DNA of 39,784 nucleotides from Caulobacteraceae bacterium (GTDB lineage: Bacteria; Pseudomonadota; Alphaproteobacteria; Caulobacterales; Caulobacteraceae), in NCBI GenBank assembly GCA_947478785.1, contig CANJXI010000030.1, forward strand, positions 1 to 39,784, read 5' to 3'. Below are positions 25,820 through 34,764 of this stretch, in pieces. The translations under genes and the position numbers were made by a program. Each line of letters starts with the position of its first letter. The stretch's first letter is position 1. The notes under the pieces are model-generated. The model was not told where the DNA came from. It made no database searches and saw nothing but the letters and a program-made list of their open reading frames with translations.

Positions 25820-26584
25820 GGATTTGGCCTTCTCGGCGTTCTCATAGAATTGTTCGATCGATTCCGGCGTCTGCTTCGCATAGCCCAGGAAGGTGCGGAG
25901 GTTGGCGCTGACTTGCGCCTCCACCTCGGGCCCCAGGAGCCGGGGATAGTCGAACCGCTGCTTCATGTAGCCGCGCACCGCGTAGGTGCTGAGCGCGTAG
26001 CGCGTGGCCGAGGTCCGGTTGTCGCCGGCGCGATGATAGCAGTGCGGATCCCAGATCAGCGCCGCGCGGGCCGGACGATCTACCCTCACCGCGTATCGCT
26101 CGAAACTCTCGGCGCTTGGGGGCGTCGAGTTTCGATGCGAGCCCGGCAGGTACCAGCTCGCCCCGTTCTCGGCGGTGAAGTCATCGATGGCCAGTGTCAT
26201 CTGCAGGCCTGTGCAGATGTTCGGCAGCCACCGGCCGGAATCCACATGGACGCTCTGCGCCGGCACGGCGTCGTTGGGCGCGAGCAGCGTCGAGGAGTAG
26301 GCGTAGAGGACGCAGTCCGCCCCCAGGAAATGGCGGTAGAACCGCAGCATCTCCGGATGCTCGAGCAACTCCAGGAAGAGGCCGCCGTAGGACGCCAGTT
26401 CCATGACATGGTTCCTGGCCTTGCCGGGGAAGCGTCCGAACCTGGCTTGATCCGCCGCCAGCGCCTCGGTCAGCGCCGACTTCAGTGCGGTCGCCATCTC
26501 CGGGGTGATGAAATCGGGCACAATCGTGAACCCGAAGGCCTCGATCTCGTAGTCGTGTCTGGCGTGGTCGATCAACGTCTTCAC
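25808..26584 (-). CDS. Phytanoyl-CoA dioxygenase (PhyH) family oxygenase
   Basis: A 258-aa Fe(II)/2-oxoglutarate dioxygenase. The iron ligands are His113-x-Asp115 in SVHVDSGRWLPN and His184 in DPHCYHRAGDN; the following RTSATRYALS supplies the 2-oxoglutarate Arg. The N-terminus FGFTIVPDFI is typical of the family. The predicted role is hydroxylation of a sugar, lipid or acyl intermediate. The only useful start is GTG at 26584, with no good ribosome site, 37 nt after the upstream methyltransferase stop, suggesting cotranscription. Second non-heme iron oxygenase in this cluster. Confidence 0.85.
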   Translation of the reverse strand: MKTLIDHARHDYEIEAFGFTIVPDFITPEMATALKSALTEALAADQARFGRFPGKARNHVMELASYGGLFLELLEHPEMLRFYRHFLGADCVLYAYSSTLLAPNDAVPAQSVHVDSGRWLPNICTGLQMTLAIDDFTAENGASWYLPGSHRNSTPPSAESFERYAVRVDRPARAALIWDPHCYHRAGDNRTSATRYALSTYAVRGYMKQRFDYPRLLGPEVEAQVSANLRTFLGYAKQTPESIEQFYENAEKAKSLGR

Positions 26585-26621
26585 CGTGGAGTGACTTGTC
26601 GTTCCCGCAATAACACGCCGC

Positions 26622-27641
26622 TCAGGCGCGCGCGTAGACGCCGGTGACCTTGTATCCCATGCCCAGGGCATGCAGGCGGTCGATGTTCAGGTCGTCCGGC
26701 TCGCTCAGGGCGGCGCCGGAGATCTCGTGGGCGACCCGCCGGATCGAATCCCACTCGAACGTCCGGATCTTGTCCATCTCGCTGATGACCGTCTCGGTCC
26801 CCAGCGCCCGGAAGCCGGCGCTGGCCAGCATGGCGTCCAGGGTCTTCGGCGTGAAGTAGGACCAGTGGCCAATATCGAACGTCGAGTTGGAAGCCCCCTC
26901 GAGGCGCACGATAAGGCTGTCGAAATTCGGCGCCTGGATGAAGAGACGGCCATCCGCGGGCAGGCGCTCGGCGACCTGATTCAGGAAATCGACAGGCCGC
27001 TCGGCGTGCTCGAGTATATCCAGCAGGCAGATGGCGTCGGGCTTCAAATCCGGCGGCAGGACATCGGGAAAGAAGCCCACCGTCACCTCATGGCCCTTGC
27101 CACGCGCCACCGCCGCGAGGTCGGGATTGGCCTCGATGCCGACGGTCTCCCAGCCGGCGTCGCGGGCGGCGTCCAGAAGCACGCCCGTGCTGCAGCCGAC
27201 ATCGAGCAACAGTCCGCGTCGCGGGGAGAACGAGCCTAGCCGCGCTACGAAATAGGCGGCCTTCCGCGCCTCCAGCATCGCGTAGACGGGGTTGGCCCGG
27301 ATGTTCTGGTGGAAGCGTGGGACCTCGGAATTCACATACCGGTCCCGGTCCGCTTCCTGTGTCAGGACATTCTGTGAATAGGTCATGTCGCAGACGTTGC
27401 AGGTGACGATGCGCAACCCCTTGGTGAAATAGCGCAGGCGGGAGGCCGAGCGGTCCGCGCCGCACAGGACGCAGTCGCGGTCGATGGCAATGGCGCCGGC
27501 CAGCGTGCCGTCCGATTCGAGAAGCTGCGTGGCCATCTCGCCTTCGGCCCGCCGCAGTTCGACATAATCCAGTGTCATGGCCGCCCGCGCGCCCGGCGTC
27601 AGGGCGGCGTCGAAGTCATCCTTGTGCAGGGCGGCGGTCAT
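26622..27641 (-). CDS. Zinc-ribbon class I SAM methyltransferase
   Basis: A 339-aa protein. An N-terminal zinc-ribbon-like motif (Cys57-x2-Cys60 ... Cys81-x2-Cys84) precedes an AdoMet-binding core with motif I LLLDVGCSTGVLL (~145-157), the acidic ETVGIEANP and AICLLDILEHAERP. This two-part layout is common in C- and O-methyltransferases acting on sugars. The start is ATG at 27641; a second Met at residue 22 is possible. It sits 29 nt downstream of the aminotransferase gene, on the same strand, and upstream of the PhyH gene, so the three probably form one operon. Confidence 0.85.
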   Translation of the reverse strand: MTAALHKDDFDAALTPGARAAMTLDYVELRRAEGEMATQLLESDGTLAGAIAIDRDCVLCGADRSASRLRYFTKGLRIVTCNVCDMTYSQNVLTQEADRDRYVNSEVPRFHQNIRANPVYAMLEARKAAYFVARLGSFSPRRGLLLDVGCSTGVLLDAARDAGWETVGIEANPDLAAVARGKGHEVTVGFFPDVLPPDLKPDAICLLDILEHAERPVDFLNQVAERLPADGRLFIQAPNFDSLIVRLEGASNSTFDIGHWSYFTPKTLDAMLASAGFRALGTETVISEMDKIRTFEWDSIRRVAHEISGAALSEPDDLNIDRLHALGMGYKVTGVYARA

Positions 27642-27670
27642 GGCGTGCGGCGGTCGGCTCCCAGGCCACG

Positions 27671-28834
27671 CTATGCCACGGCGCGTCGCACCACGTCGAT
27701 AACCTGGGCCACTGCCTCCGTCTTCATCTCCGACCCGAGCGGCAATCGCAGAAGTCCCTCGCCGGCGCGATCGGTGTTGGTCATCTCGCCGACCCAGCGG
27801 CCATAGCGCCGGCCCGCGGGCGCCGAATGCAGCGGCACATAGTGTGACACGCCCTGCACGCCCTCCCGCCGCATCGCCTGCAGCACGGCGGTGCGGCGCT
27901 CGGCCGAGGGCAGGCGCAGATGGTAGATGTGAGCGTTGTGGGCGCAGTCCTGCGGGATTTGCGGGGTGAGGGCCACGCCGGCTTCCTGCAGGCCGCCGAG
28001 CGACGCTTGATACTCGTCCCACAGATCCAGGCGCAGCCTGGTAATCTCCAGCGAGCGTTCCAGTTGCGCGCCCAGGAAGGCCGCGTTCAGTTCGCTGGGC
28101 AGGAATGACGAACCCACATCGACCCAGGTGTATTTGTCGATTTCGCCGCGGAAGAAGGCGGCGCGGTTAGTGCCCTTCTCCCGGATGATCTCAGCCCTTT
28201 CGCCCCATGTCTGCTGGTCGCAGACAAAGACGCCGCCCTCGCCGCAGTGAATGTTCTTGGTCTCATGGAAACTGAAGGCGGCCATGTCGCCCAACGCGCC
28301 GGCCGGCCGGCCGCGGTAGCGTGCGTGCAGGGCTTGCGCGGCGTCCTCGATCACGATCAGGCCATGAGTCTTCGCGAGCGCCATGATTGGATCCATGTCA
28401 CACGGCACGCCCGCGTAATGGACGACCATGATCGCCCGCGTCCGTTCGGTGAGCGCCGGCCGGATGAGGTCCGCATCTATGTTCAGGGTGTCGGCGCGGA
28501 CGTCGACGAAAACCGGCGTTGCGCCCCTCAGGACGACGGCGTTGGCCGTCGACGAGAAGGTGAAGGAGGGCATTACGACCTCGTCGCCCGGCTGGAGTTC
28601 AGCCAGGAGGGCCGCCAGTTCGAGGGCGGCCGTACCCGAAGGCGTGAGCAGGGCGTGCGCGACGCCCAGCGCGCCGCGAAGGTAGGCCTCGGCGCCGCGC
28701 GCCGCCAGATTGTCTCCGGACAACCTGCGCCGCCCGACGGCCTCGCGAAGCGCCTCCAGTTCGCCCCCGGTTCGTAAGGGCTCGACGAACGGGATCAGGA
28801 TCGGTGGCGACACGGCGTTTTCGGGCGAAGTCAT
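27671..28834 (-). CDS. rffA: DegT/DnrJ aminotransferase, dTDP-4-amino-4,6-dideoxygalactose transaminase (RffA/WecE-like)
   Basis: PLP enzyme that aminates dTDP-4-keto-6-deoxyglucose at C4. The 387-aa protein has the PLP Lys193 in FSFHETKNIHCGEGG, a motif close to WecE/RffA, plus TPSGTAALELAA, DEVVMPSFTFSSTANA, VIEDAAQALHARYRG and the C-terminal GVQGVSHYVPLHSAP. The last two and the length match the RffA subgroup better than perosamine or ArnB enzymes; exact product stereochemistry is not provable from sequence. The start is ATG at 28834. It leads the aminotransferase-methyltransferase-PhyH minus-strand run and likely shares its substrate with rfbC. Confidence 0.88.
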   Translation of the reverse strand: MTSPENAVSPPILIPFVEPLRTGGELEALREAVGRRRLSGDNLAARGAEAYLRGALGVAHALLTPSGTAALELAALLAELQPGDEVVMPSFTFSSTANAVVLRGATPVFVDVRADTLNIDADLIRPALTERTRAIMVVHYAGVPCDMDPIMALAKTHGLIVIEDAAQALHARYRGRPAGALGDMAAFSFHETKNIHCGEGGVFVCDQQTWGERAEIIREKGTNRAAFFRGEIDKYTWVDVGSSFLPSELNAAFLGAQLERSLEITRLRLDLWDEYQASLGGLQEAGVALTPQIPQDCAHNAHIYHLRLPSAERRTAVLQAMRREGVQGVSHYVPLHSAPAGRRYGRWVGEMTNTDRAGEGLLRLPLGSEMKTEAVAQVIDVVRRAVA

Positions 28835-29042
28835 GCGGTGTCTGTGGAATATGCCACCTCAAACGGCAAGCCGCCTCGACACCCCGCCGTTCGTGTCGGA
28901 CCCGGGGACGCGCGCATCCCTCGCCGACCGAATGCCCGCCCCGGAATGCGCCTTAAGCCTCTTTCGGAATGGGCGGTTAACCGGCAGGCTTCCATGGACG
29001 GGGCGAGCTGATGGAATTCCTTGCGGCGGAGGCCTAGCCGGC

Positions 29043-29959
<917 letters not shown>

Positions 29960-29963
<4 letters not shown>

Positions 29964-31360
29964 ACCCGGAGTTCCAGCGCAACCTCTGGCTGGAGGCCTC
30001 GCCGCGCCGCGTGGCCTGGGCCGCGGTAACCATCGTCCTCGTCCTGTTCGCCGCGATCATGGTCGGCCGCAGCGGGACCCACCAGGCCGAGATCCTGGGC
30101 GGCGTGGGCCTGGCGATCTTCGTGGCCTGCGCGGTCCTCTGGGCCGGGCGGCTGGCCGGTGGCGCCGTCCTGGCCGAGGTGGCGGCCCGCACCTGGGATT
30201 TCCAGCGGCTGTCGGCGCTAAGCGCGTGGCAGATGACCTGGGGCAAGCTGTTCGGCGTCACCGCGCTCGCCGCCTCGGCCGGCCTCGTGGGCCTCCTCGT
30301 CTACCTGGCCGTGGGCCAGCCCCCGGACGCCGGCTGGCAGATCGCGCTCGCGCTGGGCGTGGCCGTCCTGGTGCAGGCGGGCAGCTTCATGGCCGCCCTG
30401 GTCGCCGTGCGCAAGGCGCGCGCGGAGGGCCGCCAGGCGCGAACCGGCGGCGTCCTCGGTGGGCTCTTCATGGGCTACCTGCTGCTCTCGGGCTTCATCT
30501 CGTCGCGCGCCTTCAGCGGCGGCGGAGCCCGCAACCTGCTGAACCTCTTCGGCGGGTCCGCCGACATGATCCGCTGGTGGTCGCTCCCCCTGCCGGGTGA
30601 CGTCTTCCGCGCGCTCTCCGTGGCCTGCTTCGCGGGCTTTGCCCTGGCCGGCGCCTGGAGGCTGATGCGGCTGGAACTGCAGATGCGCAACGAACCGGTG
30701 GTCTGGCCGCTGTTCCTGGTCTTCCTGGCGGCCTGGGTCGCGGGCCTGCCGCAGGGCGCTCCCGGCCAGGTCAGCGCCTGGGCGGGGCTGAGCGTCGCGG
30801 GACTCGCCATGTGCCTGGCGGCCTACGCCGCGGCCTTCGTCGAACCCGCCGACCGGGTGACGCTGCGGCGGTTCGGGCGGCTGGTCTCAGGCGGCGACGC
30901 CGCGGAGGCCGCGCGGATCGCGCCGGCCGCGCTGTTCCCCCTGGCTTTCGCCGCGATCCTGACCCTCGCCTCGGTGGGCGCGCCCGACACCGGCGCTGTC
31001 CTGCGCGGCTCGGCGCTGGGCGGGACGGCGCACAGTGGCGCTCTGCTGGCGTTCCTGGTGCGCGACCTGGGCGTCATCGCGCTCTTCCGCTTCGGACCCA
31101 GGCCCCAGCGCGGCGATTTCGGCGCGGTCGTGGCGCTGGCCCTGCTCTATGGCGTGGGCGGGATCATCGGCTCGACCAGCGGCGGCGCGGCGGGCGCGGC
31201 CGTCTTCCTGCCCACCGGCGGCGCCTTCGTGGGCGTCAGCGTACTCTCGGCGCTTGCCCAGGCGGTCGTCGCCTGGATGCTCGCGGTTCGACGCATCCGC
31301 GCGCCGGAGAGCAGCGTCAGCGCCCCTCCATCCGGTCCAGCATCCGCTCCAGTGTCGTAA
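29960..31360 (+). CDS. ABC-2-type transporter permease
   Basis: A 466-aa multi-pass inner-membrane protein with roughly ten to twelve hydrophobic segments, from VAWAAVTIVLVLFAAIMVG near the N-terminus to ALAQAVVAWMLAVRRI at the C-terminus. A short motif, RTWDFQRLSALSAWQMTWGKLFGV, is typical of ABC-2 permeases: the segment between helices that meets the ATPase. It works with the ATPase encoded 4 nt before it. The substrate is unknown. The last 44 nt overlap the convergent DNA ligase gene. Confidence 0.82.
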
Positions 31361-32948
31361 GCGCGTCGGCCTCACCCGGCGGTTTGTCCCAGCGGATGCG
31401 GCTGATCCGGGGGAAGCGCATGGCGACGCCGGACTTGTGGCGGGTGGAACGCTGCAGGCCCTCGAAGGCGACTTCGAAGACCAAGCCCGCGTGGGGCTCG
31501 GCGCGCACCGAGCGCACCGGCCCGAACCGCTCGATGGTGTGGTCGCGGACGAACTTGTCGATCTGCTTCAGCTCCTCGTCGGTGAAGCCGAAATAGGCCT
31601 TGCCCACCGGGGTCAGCACCCGCTTGCCGCCATCGTCCCCAGAGTCAGAGGTGGTCCATACCCCAAAGGTGTAGTCGGAATAGAAGCTCGACCGCTTCCC
31701 GTGGCCGCGCTGGGCGTACATCAGCACCGCGTCGATCAGGAACGGGTCGCGTTTCCACTTGAACCAGGGCCCCTTCGGACGGCCGGCCTCATAGACCGAG
31801 TCCCAGCGTTTCAGCATCAGGCCCTCGGCGATCTGCGGGTCGCCGGCCGGCGGAGCGGCGCGCAAAGCCGCGATCTCGGCCCAGGTCTCGAAGGGCTGGA
31901 CGGGCGAAAGGTCGATGCGCGGGCTGGCTTCCCGGGCCACGAAACCTTCCAGCCGTCGGCGGCGCTCTGCGAAGGGCAGGGTCCGGGTATCCTCGGAGCC
32001 TTCTGACAGCAGGTCGTAGGCCCGGATGCCCGCCGGGAAGGCGGCCATGGTCTTGGCTTCCACGGTCTTGCGGTTCAACCGCTGCTGCAGGTCGGCGAAG
32101 GACGCGACCTTGCCCTCCCGCAGCACCAGCAGCTCCCCGTCGATCACGCCCTCCTGGTCGAGCGCGCCCACCACGTCGGGGAAGGTGGCGGAGATGTCGT
32201 CGCCGGTGCGGGTGTAGAGCCGGCGCACCCCGCCCTCGTTAACCGCCTGGACCCGGATCCCGTCCCACTTCCATTCCGCGGCGTAGTCGGCCGGATCGAG
32301 CCTGGCGAAGTCGACCGCCTCGTCGATGGCCTGGGCCAGCATGGCTGGGCGGAAGCGGCCGGGGTTGTCCGACGACGGTTTCTCCGAGCGGCCTTCCAGC
32401 CAGGCGAAGAGGTCCTCATAAGGCGGGTGCAGCGCGTGCCAGAGTTCCTCCACCTCGGCCACGGGAACGCCGCCAAGGGCGGCGGTGGCCTGTTTGGCCA
32501 GCCGCGCGGAGAGGCCCACGCGCAGGCCGCCTGTCATCAGCTTCAGCAGCGCCCACCGGCCCGTGGCGCCCAGCGCGTCCAGCCAGCCCTCGATCAGCCG
32601 CTGCACTTCGGCCCGGGTGGCGCCGCGCAGTGCGTCGACCACCTCCGAAAGCTCCGGCTCGCGGTTGGCGCCCGGGCGCGCCGGCCAGACCAGGGCCACG
32701 GTCTCGGCAAGATCCCCCACGTAGTCGTAGGACCAGCGGAAGAGCTGCGGGTCCATCCGCTCTTCCACCGCCTTGCGGATGAAGGCGGGCTTGGCGGCCT
32801 GGAAGCTGAGCTCGCCGGTCAGCGCCGCCAGCGCCCAGCCGCGGTCGGGGTCCGGCGTATCGCGCAGGTAGTCGCGCACCAGGGTCAGCTTGGCGTTGCG
32901 CGAGGCGGTCAGCGACAGGCGGTCGAGGAGTTCGGCGAAGGCGCGCAT
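31317..32948 (-). CDS. ATP-dependent DNA ligase (cisplatin damage-response type)
   Basis: A 543-aa ligase. The N-terminal DNA-binding domain (residues ~1-195) precedes the adenylation domain with the nucleophile Lys227 in EWKWDGIRVQ. Further motifs are YTRTGDDIS (III), DGELLVL (IIIa/IV region), AEGLMLKRWDS (IV) and WFKWKRDP (V). An OB-fold follows, ending PRISRIRWDKP. It joins DNA nicks during repair and belongs to the ligase usually encoded beside an Lhr-type helicase and an MBL-fold exonuclease. Here the exonuclease is 2.5 kb upstream with three unrelated genes between, and no helicase gene follows. The start is ATG at 32948. Confidence 0.93.
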   Translation of the reverse strand: MRAFAELLDRLSLTASRNAKLTLVRDYLRDTPDPDRGWALAALTGELSFQAAKPAFIRKAVEERMDPQLFRWSYDYVGDLAETVALVWPARPGANREPELSEVVDALRGATRAEVQRLIEGWLDALGATGRWALLKLMTGGLRVGLSARLAKQATAALGGVPVAEVEELWHALHPPYEDLFAWLEGRSEKPSSDNPGRFRPAMLAQAIDEAVDFARLDPADYAAEWKWDGIRVQAVNEGGVRRLYTRTGDDISATFPDVVGALDQEGVIDGELLVLREGKVASFADLQQRLNRKTVEAKTMAAFPAGIRAYDLLSEGSEDTRTLPFAERRRRLEGFVAREASPRIDLSPVQPFETWAEIAALRAAPPAGDPQIAEGLMLKRWDSVYEAGRPKGPWFKWKRDPFLIDAVLMYAQRGHGKRSSFYSDYTFGVWTTSDSGDDGGKRVLTPVGKAYFGFTDEELKQIDKFVRDHTIERFGPVRSVRAEPHAGLVFEVAFEGLQRSTRHKSGVAMRFPRISRIRWDKPPGEADALTTLERMLDRMEGR

Positions 32949-33062
32949 GGCTCCCTAACTAGGGACCCCAGGAGCGGGCTCCAAATCGTCGGAAAAAGGC
33001 TGGACCGTTTCTTTCCCCGCGCGCGATGGATAACGGTCGGGGAAACAGGGGGAAACCAGCGC

Positions 33063-33884
33063 ATGGCGCATTCGGAAGGACGGCCCGAGGGCGTCGCGGT
33101 GATCACCGGCGCCGCGTCGGGGATGGGCGAGGCCTCCGCGCGCCTGATGGGTCAGGCCGGCTGGCCCCTGTTGCTCTGCGACCTCGACGGCGGACGTCTG
33201 GCGACGACCGCCGAACGGCTGCGGGGAGGCGGGGCGGTCGAGACCCTGGCGGGAGATATCGCCGGCGCGGCCTTTCCGGGCAGCCTGGCGGCGGCGCTGG
33301 CCGACCGCCCGGTCGGCGCTCTGATCCATTGCGCGGCCCTGTCGCCAACCATGGCCAATCCTGACCGGATCCTGGAGGTCAACCTTGCGGCGACCATGCG
33401 GTTGGTCGACGCTGTTCGGCCGCGTATGGCGGCAGGCTCGGCGGCCGTCCTGTTCGCCTCCATCGCCGGCCACCAGATGGGCGCGGCGCTGGACGAGCCG
33501 ATCTCCAAGGCGAGCACCCCGGACGCCGTGGCCTCCCTGACGGCGTATGCGTCGAACTCGGGCCTGGCCTATTCGATCTCCAAGCGTGGCGTGCATCTGC
33601 TGGTTCGGCGCGAAGCCCTGGGTTTCGGCCGCCGGGGCGCGCGGATCATCTCCTTGTCGCCGGGGATCATCGACACGCCCATGGGCCAGGCGGAACTCAA
33701 GGCGCATGCGGTGATGCAGACGATGGTCGATGGCTCGGCGCTGCCCCGACTGGCGCGGGCGGAGGAGGTGGCGGCGGTGGCCGCGTTCCTGTGCTCGCCG
33801 GCCGCCAGCTTCATCACCGGCACGGACATCCTGGTCGATGGCGGAACCATCGGCGTCATGCTGTCCGGCGCCGGCGGGAAATGA
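33063..33884 (+). CDS. Short-chain dehydrogenase/reductase, 3-alpha-HSD-like (SDR copy 1)
   Basis: A 273-aa NAD(P)-dependent oxidoreductase. The cofactor motif is TGAASGMG (15-22); Asn107 in EVNLAA, Ser133, Tyr170 and Lys174 (YSISK) are the catalytic set. The Ser-to-Tyr gap is 37 residues rather than about 13, an insertion like that of Comamonas 3-alpha-hydroxysteroid dehydrogenase, and the end LCSPAASFITGTDILVDGG also matches that group. CAALSPT replaces the usual NNAG. The start is ATG at 33063; the second copy aligns with it without gaps from residue 1. The substrate is unknown. Confidence 0.88.
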   Translation: MAHSEGRPEGVAVITGAASGMGEASARLMGQAGWPLLLCDLDGGRLATTAERLRGGGAVETLAGDIAGAAFPGSLAAALADRPVGALIHCAALSPTMANPDRILEVNLAATMRLVDAVRPRMAAGSAAVLFASIAGHQMGAALDEPISKASTPDAVASLTAYASNSGLAYSISKRGVHLLVRREALGFGRRGARIISLSPGIIDTPMGQAELKAHAVMQTMVDGSALPRLARAEEVAAVAAFLCSPAASFITGTDILVDGGTIGVMLSGAGGK

Positions 33885-33898
33885 CTGGACCGGTCCCG

Positions 33899-33919
33899 CG
33901 CGATCCGAAATGGATCGCG
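33899..33919 (+). repeat. Perfect hairpin between the two SDR genes
   Basis: CGCGATCC (33899-33906) and GGATCGCG (33912-33919) form an 8-bp perfect stem around GAAAT. It lies between the SDR1 stop (33884) and the GGGGG ribosome site of SDR2. No U-run follows, so an RNA processing or stability element, or an operator, is likelier than a terminator. Confidence 0.7.
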
Positions 33920-33939
33920 AAACATGTTGGGGGATGTCC

Positions 33940-34755
33940 ATGGCGGTGACGCAACAACGGGCCGAGGGCGTCGCGGTGATCACCGGCGCCGCCTCGGGAA
34001 TGGGCGAGGCCGCGGCCCGGCTCATGGCCGAGGCGGGTTGGCCGCTGCTGATCTGCGACCTCAATGTCGACGCCCTCGCGCTCGCGGCGGAGCGGCTGGG
34101 CGCATCCGGTCCGGTCGAGACCCTGGCCGGAGACATCTCAGGCACCGACTATCCTGACAGGCTCGCCGCCGCGCTGGGCGATCGTCCGGTCGGCGCCCTG
34201 ATCCATTGCGCGGCGCTGTCGCCCACCATGGCGGGCCCCGAGCGTATCCTGGAGGTCAACCTGGCGGCGGTGATGCGGCTGGTGGACACTGTCCGGCCAC
34301 GCATGTCGTCAGGCGCGGCGGCGGTGCTGTTCGCCTCCAAGGCCGGACACAGGCTGGGCCCCGCGCTCGACGCGCCGATCTCGCAGGCCACGACGCCGGA
34401 AGCGGTGGCGTCACTGCTGGCCCATGCGCCCGAATCCGGCGCGGCCTATGGGATCAGCAAGCGCGGCGTGCACCTTCTTGTCCGGCGCGAAGCCGGCGCG
34501 TTCGGCCGGCGCGGCGCGAGGATCGTCTCGGTTTCGCCGACCATCATCGACACGCCCATGGGACGGGCAGAAATGCAGAAGTACCCGGTGATGCAGGCGA
34601 TCATCGACGGCTCGGCCCTGTCGCGGCTGGCGCAAGCAGAAGAGGTGGCGTCGGTCGCGGTCTTCCTCTGCTCGCCGGCCGCCAGCTATGTGACCGGGAC
34701 CGATATCCTGGTGGATGGCGGAACGGCGGACGGAAACCTCGCGCTGGCGTCCTAG
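33940..34755 (+). CDS. Short-chain dehydrogenase/reductase, 3-alpha-HSD-like (SDR copy 2)
   Basis: A 271-aa tandem paralogue of the preceding gene, about 70% identical by eye and colinear for about 260 residues with no gap. It keeps TGAASGMG, Asn107, Ser133, Tyr170 and Lys174 (YGISK), and ends LCSPAASYVTGTDILVDGG. Differences cluster at residues 41-75 (cofactor-side loop), 135-165 (substrate-loop insertion) and 185-230, suggesting divergent substrate or cofactor use. ATG at 33940, 6 nt after GGGGG, is preferred over ATG at 33934. The next gene begins 9 nt after its stop. Confidence 0.88.
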   Translation: MAVTQQRAEGVAVITGAASGMGEAAARLMAEAGWPLLICDLNVDALALAAERLGASGPVETLAGDISGTDYPDRLAAALGDRPVGALIHCAALSPTMAGPERILEVNLAAVMRLVDTVRPRMSSGAAAVLFASKAGHRLGPALDAPISQATTPEAVASLLAHAPESGAAYGISKRGVHLLVRREAGAFGRRGARIVSVSPTIIDTPMGRAEMQKYPVMQAIIDGSALSRLAQAEEVASVAVFLCSPAASYVTGTDILVDGGTADGNLALAS

Positions 34756-34764
34756 GGAGACCGC

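Noticed and set aside
28710-29042. Upstream extension of the ABC ATPase from 28710
   Set aside because: The extra residues overlap the aminotransferase gene and have no domain; ATG at 29043 opens just before the ATPase fold.
28835-29042. RNA gene or riboswitch before the ABC exporter
   Set aside because: No tRNA-like arms, conserved riboswitch core or strong hairpin could be recognised.
31035-32006. Plus-strand frame opposite the ligase
   Set aside because: It begins inside the permease gene in another frame and shows shadow composition only.
32427-33062. 212-codon N-terminal extension of SDR1
   Set aside because: It is antisense to the ligase, and the paralogue SDR2 aligns gap-free from ATG 33063.
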